A stretch of DNA of 5,912 bases. Origin: an uncultured Clostridia bacterium. Its GTDB lineage: Bacteria > Bacillota > Clostridia > Oscillospirales > Oscillospiraceae. The stretch covers positions 1 to 5,912 of the forward strand of contig CALEQS010000029.1 in NCBI GenBank assembly GCA_937907975.1, given 5' to 3'. Shown piece by piece: positions 1 to 5,634 of this stretch; position 1 is the first letter of the stretch; each line of letters starts with the position of its first letter. The notes under the pieces are model-generated. The model had not been told where the DNA came from. It did no database searches and saw only the letters and a list, made by a program, of their open reading frames with translations. The position numbers were made by a program, and so were the translations under genes.

Positions 1-60
1 TGCCAGCCGGTCCGCTCCGACGCGTAAGCCCTTCGCATCCGAAAAATTCACAATTCCCCA

Positions 61-89
61 TTGACTCCGCTCCTCCGCATGGTTAAGAT
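61..89 (+). promoter_or_regulatory. Probable sigma-70 type promoter of the DUF308 gene
   Basis: A TTGACT hexamer (61-66) is followed after exactly 17 bases by TAAGAT (84-89). These match the consensus -35 and -10 boxes at 5 of 6 and 4 of 6 positions. Transcription would start near 96, giving a very short leader that holds little more than the ribosome binding site. The match could be chance, but spacing and position fit the gene that follows. Confidence 0.5.
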
Positions 90-98
90 AAGGGGAAA

Positions 99-104
99 AA
101 GGAG
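99..104 (+). promoter_or_regulatory. Ribosome binding site that decides the DUF308 start
   Basis: AAGGAG lies 8 bases before the ATG at 113. An in-frame GTG at 104 would overlap this site and have no usable Shine-Dalgarno of its own, so the ATG at 113 is preferred over the longer reading. Confidence 0.75.
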
Positions 105-112
105 TGATCCCT

Positions 113-766
113 ATGAAGGATAAAAACGATTTGATCAGTGCGGTCGGCGACAAGGTGCGCTCCATCCGCCGCGAGCTGATCCTCATCAACCTGGCACTGA
201 TCGCGCTGGGCATACTCATGATGGTCTTTCCCGGCCAGTCCACCGCGATCATCTGCCGCTGCATCGGTGCAGTGCTGGTGATCTGGGGCACGGTGCGGGT
301 CATCGCCTATTTCGCCGTGCAGGAGCGCGTGGTGCTGGGCTCCTTCGGACTGGTGCAGGGCGCCGTCCTGCTGGGCTTCGGCATCTGCTTTCTGGTGCGT
401 CCCGAACTGCTGGCGGGTTTTCTGACCATCGCGCTGGCCATCACCCTGCTGGCCGCCGGCGTGATGAAGCTGCAATACGCCTTGGAAATGGCCACATTAC
501 AGGTCCGGTTCTGGTGGATCGAGCTGGTGGGCGCGGTGCTGATGGTGGTGCTGGGCGTCATCGCCCTGTTCTCCCCCTTCGTGGCGGCAGAGACGCTGAT
601 GATCTTCCTCGGCGCGTCCTGCATGGTCAGCGGCGTGTGGGATCTGGTATCCGTAGCCGCCCTTTCCGCTCAGGTACGCCGGGCCAAGAGCAAGGCCGCG
701 CAGATCGCGGAAGACGCAAAGCTGCAGGCCGATGCCACCGACGCAGAGTTCTACCATGAGAACTGA
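113..766 (+). CDS. DUF308/HdeD-type six-helix membrane protein
   Basis: An integral membrane protein of 217 residues. Six hydrophobic segments are visible at about residues 22-39, 44-68, 76-95, 99-119, 134-153 and 160-184. They form three helical hairpins, each with a proline near its turn (P40, P97, P155). This threefold pattern and length are typical of the DUF308/HdeD family. HdeD is linked to acid resistance in Escherichia coli, but most family members have no proven function and no role is claimed here. A short charged N-terminus precedes helix 1. A roughly 30-residue polar tail rich in Ala, Lys, Asp and Glu follows helix 6 and is probably cytoplasmic. The ATG at 113 is chosen because of its well-spaced RBS; a GTG at 104 would add three residues. 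The gene stands alone, with its own promoter and a strong terminator, and converges on the redox operon, so no functional link to that operon is implied. Confidence 0.85.
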   Translation: MKDKNDLISAVGDKVRSIRRELILINLALIALGILMMVFPGQSTAIICRCIGAVLVIWGTVRVIAYFAVQERVVLGSFGLVQGAVLLGFGICFLVRPELLAGFLTIALAITLLAAGVMKLQYALEMATLQVRFWWIELVGAVLMVVLGVIALFSPFVAAETLMIFLGASCMVSGVWDLVSVAALSAQVRRAKSKAAQIAEDAKLQADATDAEFYHEN

Positions 767-845
767 CAGCTGCTCCGAATTGCGCGCATTGGAGCAGAAC
801 ACTGCGGACTGTCAATAAAAACGTCCGCTTCTGTTCAGTTAGATC

Positions 846-891
846 AAAGAGGGACAGGCCCCATAGAAGGCGGGGCCTGTCCCTCTTTTTT
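846..891 (+). terminator. Rho-independent terminator of the DUF308 gene
   Basis: A perfect 17-bp inverted repeat (846-862 with 872-888) encloses a 9-base loop. The right arm runs into six T residues (886-891), the classic shape for the plus strand. On the minus strand the T run after the stem is only three bases, so it acts mainly on transcripts from the left. Confidence 0.9.
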
Positions 892-896
892 GCAGA

Positions 897-930
897 GAAA
901 ACGCTCCCGCCTATCGGCGGGAGCGTTTTC
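897..930 (-). terminator. Terminator of the redox operon, probably bidirectional
   Basis: A perfect 15-bp inverted repeat (897-911 with 916-930) has a 4-base loop. Its stem is GC-rich in the middle with AAAA and TTTT at the base, so it gives a short U run in both directions. It lies 24 bases past the stop codon of the minus-strand flavoprotein gene and only 5 bases from the plus-strand terminator. Confidence 0.85.
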
Positions 931-953
931 ATTGATATTCAGTGCGAAACCGA

Positions 954-2528
954 TTACTCCTCGGGATCGATGAACTCGTCGGAATCCATATACTTGACGC
1001 ACTCCATGCCGGCGATACGGCCGGAGTTGATGGCATAGGACATGGTGGAACCGGGATTGTAGAAGCAATAAGAATCCGCGAACACGGTGGCGGAGTCGGT
1101 ACCGCAGGAATACAGGCCGGGGATGGGATCCAGATCGTTGTTCAGGACCTGCATGTTCTCATTGACCTGAATGCCGCCCAGAGAACCATAGCCGGAGGGG
1201 AAGTGACGGGCCACATAGTAAGGAGCGGTGGTGATGGGCTTCAGGAAACGGTGATCCTTGGTGAACTGCCAGTCATAGCCATTGGCCCAGCCATTGCACA
1301 TGGCGTTGTACTCCTCGATGGTCTTCTTCAGGTTCTTCAGGTTGACGCCGGTGACCTCGGCGACTTCCTCCAGAGACTGGCACTCAAAGAAGTTGCGCTC
1401 GATGTGATCGCCATAGGACACGTCCTTGTCGTCGCTGGCAAAGACGGAGTTCTCCGCGGCGGACTTGGCGCCGGAGAAGTACAGCTCCTTCTCGTAATCC
1501 CACTTGTCCATGGTCTTGATGCCATGGTGATAGGTGATATAGTCCAGGCCGTGCTCCTTATAGTACTCGACGATCTTGGAGTCGATGATGGAGATGCCCA
1601 TGTGCTTCTTCTGCAGCAGCAGGGAGTTACCGGTGTAGGTGGTGTTGTCCATCAGGGCCTCGTTCAGGAAGCGCTTGCCGTCCAGGTTGACCATCAGGTT
1701 GGGCTGACGCATGACCTCGGACAGGGTCTTGAACACGTCGGTGGTACCGGGGGTGTTGTAGGTGACCTCCATGTTGACGGGGGCCTTCTTGCCGCCGATG
1801 GCCCAGACCATGTTCATGCCGTCGCCGTCCAGGCCGGGGATGCGGAAGGTGAACATATCTTCGCCCCACTTCCAGCCCATGTACTGCTCGATCATGTCAA
1901 CATTGTTGCCCATGCCGCCGGTAGCCACGATGACGCAGTTGCAGAGGCACTCGATCTCCTCGCCGTCATCGGTGACAGCCAGAACGCCGCGGACCTGGCC
2001 CTGAGATCCGGTCAGGATCTCCTTGACAGAGGTGTGCAGCTCGATCTCAACGCCGATCTCCTTGGCATACTCATGGATCTTCTGGATCATGGTAGCGGCG
2101 CAGCGTTCGGTGGGCTTGTTGGTGCCGGGAGCCTTGACCATGTGCTGGGTGCAGTGGGAGTTCTTGAAGTACTTGAACACGCCCAGGAACTCAACGCCCA
2201 TCTTCTGGACCCACTCCACGGTGCTGGCGGACATATTGAACCAGCGGCGCACCAGCTTGGCGTCAGAACGCCAGTGGGTGTACTCCATGAAGAAGTTGAA
2301 GGCATCGTCCAGCGTGAAGTCGTTGGTCATGTTCTCCTTCTGAAGCTGGGACTCGATGGCCAGGAAGGCCATGCCCATGTTGGCGGCGCCGCCGACGGTG
2401 CCGCTCTTCTCAAAGGCGACAACGGTGCCGCCGCCGGTGGCGTTCAGAGATTCCTGAGCCTGAGTCGCGGCGCACAGGCCGGACATACCGCAGGCAACGA
2501 CGACGACATCTGCTTCCATCTGTCTCAT
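954..2528 (-). CDS. FAD-dependent reductase/dehydrogenase, fumarate reductase-KstD superfamily
   Basis: A 524-residue soluble flavoprotein with the FAD-binding fold of fumarate reductase, urocanate reductase and 3-ketosteroid dehydrogenase flavoproteins. Visible landmarks are a beta-alpha-beta dinucleotide motif near residues 8-21 (ACGMSG where GxGxxG is usual), an acidic residue ending strand 2 (E40), a second FAD contact VATGGMG (201-207), DGDGMN (234-239), the family motif DGKRFLNE (283-290), and a C-terminal FAD region with LYSCGTD (472-478) and YNPGSTMS (490-497). The catalytic Arg and His residues of true fumarate reductases are not at the expected places, so the substrate is probably something else, perhaps an enoate, enone or steroid-like compound. 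There is no signal peptide, heme domain or FMN attachment domain; electrons must come from partners, presumably the two Fe-S proteins encoded upstream. The ATG at 2528 follows a perfect AGGAGG site. It is the last gene of the operon. Confidence 0.85.
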   Translation of the reverse strand: MRQMEADVVVVACGMSGLCAATQAQESLNATGGGTVVAFEKSGTVGGAANMGMAFLAIESQLQKENMTNDFTLDDAFNFFMEYTHWRSDAKLVRRWFNMSASTVEWVQKMGVEFLGVFKYFKNSHCTQHMVKAPGTNKPTERCAATMIQKIHEYAKEIGVEIELHTSVKEILTGSQGQVRGVLAVTDDGEEIECLCNCVIVATGGMGNNVDMIEQYMGWKWGEDMFTFRIPGLDGDGMNMVWAIGGKKAPVNMEVTYNTPGTTDVFKTLSEVMRQPNLMVNLDGKRFLNEALMDNTTYTGNSLLLQKKHMGISIIDSKIVEYYKEHGLDYITYHHGIKTMDKWDYEKELYFSGAKSAAENSVFASDDKDVSYGDHIERNFFECQSLEEVAEVTGVNLKNLKKTIEEYNAMCNGWANGYDWQFTKDHRFLKPITTAPYYVARHFPSGYGSLGGIQVNENMQVLNNDLDPIPGLYSCGTDSATVFADSYCFYNPGSTMSYAINSGRIAGMECVKYMDSDEFIDPEE

Positions 2529-2631
2529 AGTTAATTCCTCCTGTTACTTTCCTTTTTTATTCCCATAAACTCAAAACCGCATTCCGCGGGAAGAAACAAG
2601 GGTCTTCGCTCTCTCGCAAAGTTTTGGCAGA
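2529..2631 (-). other. 103-base gap between operon genes
   Basis: This gap is long for an otherwise tight operon. On the minus strand it holds a small hairpin (CCGC, five-base loop, GCGG; 2577-2589) followed by TTTT, then an A-rich stretch and the AGGAGG site. No credible promoter is seen. It could be a weak attenuator or an RNA-processing spacer that sets the ratio of flavoprotein to Fe-S subunits. The stem is only 4 bp, so this is tentative. Confidence 0.3.
2537..2542 (-). promoter_or_regulatory. Strong ribosome binding site of the flavoprotein gene
   Basis: A perfect AGGAGG on the minus strand lies 8 bases before the ATG at 2528. It is the best site in the operon, which suggests that the flavoprotein is made in large amounts relative to the upstream subunits. 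Confidence 0.85.
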
Positions 2632-3288
2632 TCAGCCTCTGCGGCGGCGGCGTCCGCCGCCGGCGCCGGCACCTGCGCCGAAGCTGCCCACAGGGACAGG
2701 ATCGGTGGGCACGGGCGGCTTGATGAGGCCAGCCTTCTTGATGGCACCCACCGGGCAGACCGCGGCGAACTCGCCGGTCTTCATGGCCAGCAGATCCTTC
2801 TTGATGACGTGGATCATGCCCTCTCCGCCGGCCACCGCGTTCTCCGGGGCCGCGCCGAGGCACTTGCCGCAGCCATTGCACAGCGCCGGATCAATGTACA
2901 GCGTGTAGCAGGCGGGGCACTCCATGGCCTTGCAGCGCTTGCGGGTCAGGTGGTCATACCACTCATCATAGTGGGTCTCCAGAGAGGTCTTGATGAGCTC
3001 GGCAGTACGGACGCTCAGTTCGCACTCGTTGGCCTTGATGATGAGGTCGCAGATGTCCTTCAGCAGGTCCAGATCCTCCACGCTGCCCCGGCCGTTGGAG
3101 ATGTCCTCCGGGATCAGGTAGAGCTGATACATACCGTCGCGGCAGAAAGTGCCGTGGCCGCAGATGGCACCGTGGGCCTTGCGGGCGATGCGGGCGGCCT
3201 GACAGACCGGGCAGACACCCTCGGCCAGATTGGTGACTTCCTCAATAGCGGGCAGGCCTTCGGCCGTGATTTCACAGATCTTCTTCAT
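2632..3288 (-). CDS. Stand-alone NuoF C-terminal Fe-S domain with one-cluster ferredoxin
   Basis: A 218-residue Fe-S protein that should carry electrons between the NAD(P)H-oxidising protein encoded upstream and the flavoprotein encoded downstream. Residues about 40-113 match the C-terminal Fe-S segment of NuoF/HydB: CGHGTFCRDG (43-52) in place of CGxCxPCREG, then a helical region with NECELS (88-92) and HYDEWYDHL (106-114). The FMN/NADH-binding and SLBB parts of NuoF are absent. A CPVC pair (26-29) precedes this segment, and CKAMECPAC (119-127) links it to a ferredoxin domain (about 131-185). That domain keeps C137, C140, C143 and C178, enough for one [4Fe-4S] cluster. The protein ends in a proline linker and a Gly/Ala then Arg5 tail (201-218). 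The ATG at 3288 lies 16 bases after the preceding stop, with a GGGGG site at 3298-3302, so the two genes may be translationally coupled. Function is inferred from family and context. Confidence 0.8.
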   Translation of the reverse strand: MKKICEITAEGLPAIEEVTNLAEGVCPVCQAARIARKAHGAICGHGTFCRDGMYQLYLIPEDISNGRGSVEDLDLLKDICDLIIKANECELSVRTAELIKTSLETHYDEWYDHLTRKRCKAMECPACYTLYIDPALCNGCGKCLGAAPENAVAGGEGMIHVIKKDLLAMKTGEFAAVCPVGAIKKAGLIKPPVPTDPVPVGSFGAGAGAGGGRRRRRG

Positions 3289-3304
3289 AATGCGCTACCC
3301 CCTA

Positions 3305-5440
3305 TCAATATTCCGTCCACAGTTTGGTTCGGTGGATCTGCAGACGCAGCGGGCACTTCAGGCACCGCGCCGCCTCAGCCTGAGCCTGCTCCTCGGTGAA
3401 GTTGTTGTCCACCTTGACGAAGGAGCACTTGCGCTCGGCACAGGGGGTGATGTTTTCCTTCTGACGGGGCAGCTCGGCAAAGCCCTCGATCCGGCCGATG
3501 TAGGGATCGGCAGCGGGAACCTCCACCAGCTTCTCGTCAATATTGCCGTCGCCGCCCAGAATGGCGTCGATCTGCGCAGCCGCCTCGCGGCCGCCGGCAA
3601 TGGCGGAAATAACGCTCTTGGTGCCGGTGATCACGTCGCCGGCGGTGTAAACACCCTCCACACTGGTCTTGAAGCCAGACTTGCCGGTCTCAGGGTCCAC
3701 AGGATAGCCGGGGCGGTTGATCTCCAGGCCGAACTCGGCAGTCAGGTTGGTCTTCTGGCCGGAGGCGTAGACGACCACGTCACAGGGCACGAACACCTCG
3801 CTGCCCTCCACCTTGTCCACTTCCAGACCGCTGGGGCCGAAGCGGAAGTCGGAGATGGCGAAGCAGTTCAGGCCGGTGACCTTGCCGTTCTCATCGGTGG
3901 AGAAGCCGGAGTTGGAGTAGCCGGAATAGAGCTTCACGCCCTCTTCCGCGGCCTGATCGATCTCCTCGTCGTCGGCGGTCATCTGACCCTTCTCACGACT
4001 CTCGAGACAGACCACGCTGACCTCGGCGCCCAGACGGACAGCGGAACGAGCCACATCATAGGCCACGTTGCCGCCGCCGTAGACCAGCACCTTGGTGCCG
4101 GGGCCGATCTCGGGCGTGGTCTTGGTGCCCATGGAGATGTCGCGCAGCACATCCAGCGCGGTGGCCTCCTGAGCTGGGTTGTGATTCTCCACGGGGATGA
4201 TCTTGCCCTCGGAAGCGCCCACGGCGACCAGAACGGCGTCGTAGTCAGCCTTCAGGGCCTTCACATCAGTGACGGTCTGGCCGGTGATGATCTTCACGCC
4301 GGTCTCGGCGATGACGTCCACTTCCTTCTGCAACTCATCGCGGGGCATACGGTAGGCAGGAATGCCATAGCTCAGCATACCGCCACAGGTGGGATAGCGC
4401 TCGATCAGGGTGACGTCATGTCCCTTCTTGGCCAGATAATAGGCCGCGGTCAGGCCGCAGGGGCCGCCGCCCACGACGGCCACCTTTTTGCCGGTGGCGG
4501 GAGCGGTCTTGACGTACTGGTCGTGCCAGGACTGAGTCTTGTCATGATGCGCGGCAAAGAGCTTCAAACCCTTGATGTCCACGGCGCCGTTCAGGCCGTT
4601 GCGCTTGCACTTCTTCTGGCAGTAGCTGGTGCACACATAGCCCAGAGCCGTCGGGAAGGGGACCTTCTCGCGGATGGTGGCCACAGCGCCGTCATAATCG
4701 CCCTTGGCGATCTGGCTGATATACTGCGGAATGTTGATGTGCGCGGGACACTCGGCGGAGCAGGGGATCAAAGCCTCCTCCTTCACCAGATCCTTGCGGA
4801 AGGTGCCCTCGCGGTCCTGAAGTGCGCCGGTGGGACATACCTCGATGCAGGCGCCGCAGAAACGGCAGCCGGAGGCGTCCAGCGGCAGGTCGTTCAGCGT
4901 GCCGATATAGGTCTCGCCGTCCTTCTTCTGGTAGTCCAGCACCTTGACGCCGCGGACATCCCGGCACATACGCACGCAGCGGCCGCACTGGATGCAGCGC
5001 TCCATCTCGCGGTCGATCAGCGGGTTGACGGTGTTGATCTTGGTGGTCTTTTTCGTAACGTGACGCATGCTGGGGTTGACGCTGGCGTTCAGATACTGGA
5101 ACAGCGCCTGCAGCTCGCAGTTGCCGAAGCTGCGGCAGCCGCCGCAGTCGCCGGGATGGCCCGCGAACATGAAGTTCATGGAGCCGCGGCGCAGCCGGTC
5201 CAGCTGCTCCGTCTTGGTCACAACGTGCATTCCCTCAGCCACAGTGGTGGTGCAGCTGGTCACCGGATCAGCGCCGTCGATCTCCACCACGCAGAGCTTG
5301 CAGCCGCCCTGGGGCTCCAGATCGGGATGGGAACAGATATGGGGAATATAGATCCCCGCATCCAGCGCGGCATTCAGGACGCTCTGGCCCTCTTCAGCCT
5401 CGATCTGGACGTTATCGATCCAAAGTGTTACCTTTCCCAC
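3305..5440 (-). CDS. NuoG-like Fe-S module fused to GltD/NfnB-like NAD(P)H oxidoreductase
   Basis: A 711-residue soluble electron-entry protein. Residues 1-78 form a [2Fe-2S] domain (C36, C47, C50, C63). Residues 80-118 form the NuoG His-Cys cluster site (H95, C99, C102, C108). Residues 140-210 hold two [4Fe-4S] motifs (C149/152/155/159 and C192/195/198/202). From about 222 it becomes GltD-like, with N-terminal cluster cysteines C227, C231, C270, C274 and C278, FAD motif GGGPCGL (324-330), NAD(P) motif GGGNVAYDVA (455-464), second FAD contact TAGD (599-602) and a final CLKC (693-696). It probably oxidises NADH or NADPH and passes electrons down the Fe-S chain. The domain order resembles the NuoG/NfnB-type fusions of bifurcating transhydrogenases (from memory, the Stn type). 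The start is a GTG, supported by GAGGT nine bases upstream. It is the first gene of the operon. The RR usually found after the NADP-binding strand is replaced by LE, so NADH is possible. Confidence 0.85.
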   Translation of the reverse strand: MGKVTLWIDNVQIEAEEGQSVLNAALDAGIYIPHICSHPDLEPQGGCKLCVVEIDGADPVTSCTTTVAEGMHVVTKTEQLDRLRRGSMNFMFAGHPGDCGGCRSFGNCELQALFQYLNASVNPSMRHVTKKTTKINTVNPLIDREMERCIQCGRCVRMCRDVRGVKVLDYQKKDGETYIGTLNDLPLDASGCRFCGACIEVCPTGALQDREGTFRKDLVKEEALIPCSAECPAHINIPQYISQIAKGDYDGAVATIREKVPFPTALGYVCTSYCQKKCKRNGLNGAVDIKGLKLFAAHHDKTQSWHDQYVKTAPATGKKVAVVGGGPCGLTAAYYLAKKGHDVTLIERYPTCGGMLSYGIPAYRMPRDELQKEVDVIAETGVKIITGQTVTDVKALKADYDAVLVAVGASEGKIIPVENHNPAQEATALDVLRDISMGTKTTPEIGPGTKVLVYGGGNVAYDVARSAVRLGAEVSVVCLESREKGQMTADDEEIDQAAEEGVKLYSGYSNSGFSTDENGKVTGLNCFAISDFRFGPSGLEVDKVEGSEVFVPCDVVVYASGQKTNLTAEFGLEINRPGYPVDPETGKSGFKTSVEGVYTAGDVITGTKSVISAIAGGREAAAQIDAILGGDGNIDEKLVEVPAADPYIGRIEGFAELPRQKENITPCAERKCSFVKVDNNFTEEQAQAEAARCLKCPLRLQIHRTKLWTEY

Positions 5441-5449
5441 GATATTCTT

Positions 5450-5454
5450 ACCTC
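5450..5454 (-). promoter_or_regulatory. Ribosome binding site supporting the GTG start of the 711-residue protein
   Basis: GAGGT on the minus strand lies 9 bases before the GTG at 5440. No ATG alternative lies nearby in frame, and the [2Fe-2S] domain begins within the first few residues, so the GTG is the natural start. Confidence 0.7.
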
Positions 5455-5473
5455 ACAATTTCTGTTTTTTCTT

Positions 5474-5501
5474 CCCCGGTGCCCGAGCGGCCCCCTGCCC
5501 C
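5474..5501 (-). promoter_or_regulatory. Possible G-quadruplex in the operon leader
   Basis: Read on the minus strand, four G runs (4, 5, 3 and 4 bases) are separated by loops of 2, 6 and 4 bases, which fits the canonical four-run quadruplex pattern. It would lie in the 5' untranslated RNA, 20 bases upstream of the ribosome binding site, where folding could affect translation. Structure and effect are inferred from pattern only. Confidence 0.4.
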
Positions 5502-5522
5502 TCCGGCATCCGTCATGGAGAA

Positions 5523-5544
5523 TGGCCAAATTCACATTCGGCCA
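5523..5544 (-). promoter_or_regulatory. Hairpin near the 5' end of the operon leader
   Basis: The minus-strand RNA can form an 8-bp stem (TGGCC with GGCCA, plus one G-U and two A-U pairs) around a 6-base loop. The G-U pair would be an A-C mismatch on the other strand, so the fold favours the operon transcript. It would begin about 9 bases after the predicted transcription start and may protect the 5' end of the mRNA. Confidence 0.4.
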
Positions 5545-5559
5545 CATAATTACGGGTAT

Positions 5560-5591
5560 ATTATACATCAACCGTTGTGGAAACGCTACAA
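5560..5591 (-). promoter_or_regulatory. Probable promoter of the redox operon
   Basis: A perfect TATAAT (minus strand, 5565 to 5560) lies 120 bases upstream of the GTG start. The -35 is weak: TTGTAG (5591 to 5586) has a long 20-base spacer, and the hexamer at 17 bases, TAGCGT, is poor. A weak -35 often goes with a need for an activator, and a direct-repeat pair lies just upstream. Predicted transcription start is about 5553, giving a leader of roughly 113 bases. Confidence 0.5.
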
Positions 5592-5605
5592 TTTTTTGTG
5601 ATGCA

Positions 5606-5634
5606 AATGATTCTTTTTTCTGCAGCAATGATTC
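5606..5634. repeat. Two 8-bp direct repeats 21 bp apart, possible operator
   Basis: AATGATTC occurs at 5606-5613 and 5627-5634. With one gap, the match extends left to GCA. The 21-bp distance is two DNA turns, placing both copies on the same face of the helix. The pair lies just upstream of the operon's weak -35 and about 45-70 bases upstream of the topoisomerase -35, suiting an activator of the former. The regulator is unknown. Confidence 0.35.

Noticed and set aside
1..64. Possible gene end on plus (stops at 25-27 or 62-64) or gene start on minus near the window edge
   Set aside because: Several frames could be read and none has enough residues to recognise. A minus-strand ATG at 62 with a GGAGGA site is possible, but about 20 codons cannot support a call.
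942..2534. Long plus-strand open frame (530 codons) antisense to the flavoprotein gene
   Set aside because: It mirrors the real gene frame. The translation is rich in Gly, Ala, Val, Leu, His and Asp with no recognisable motif, as expected from the complement of a GC-rich, codon-biased gene.
3305..5440. Glutamate synthase small subunit (GltD) as the function of the 711-residue protein
   Set aside because: The GltD-like half is present, but the NuoG-type N-terminal Fe-S module and the absence of a GltA large-subunit gene make ammonia assimilation unlikely.
5450..5460. Lac-operator-like half (AATTGTGAG) on the minus strand
   Set aside because: No second half is present, and the bases are accounted for by the ribosome binding site region.
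5560..5602. Rex- or CRP/Fnr-like operator in the operon promoter region (TTGT, ACAA, TGTGA pieces)
   Set aside because: Only half-sites or short arms with wrong spacing are present; no full TTGTTAA-N4-TTAACAA, TTGAT-N4-ATCAA or TGTGA-N6-TCACA site is seen.
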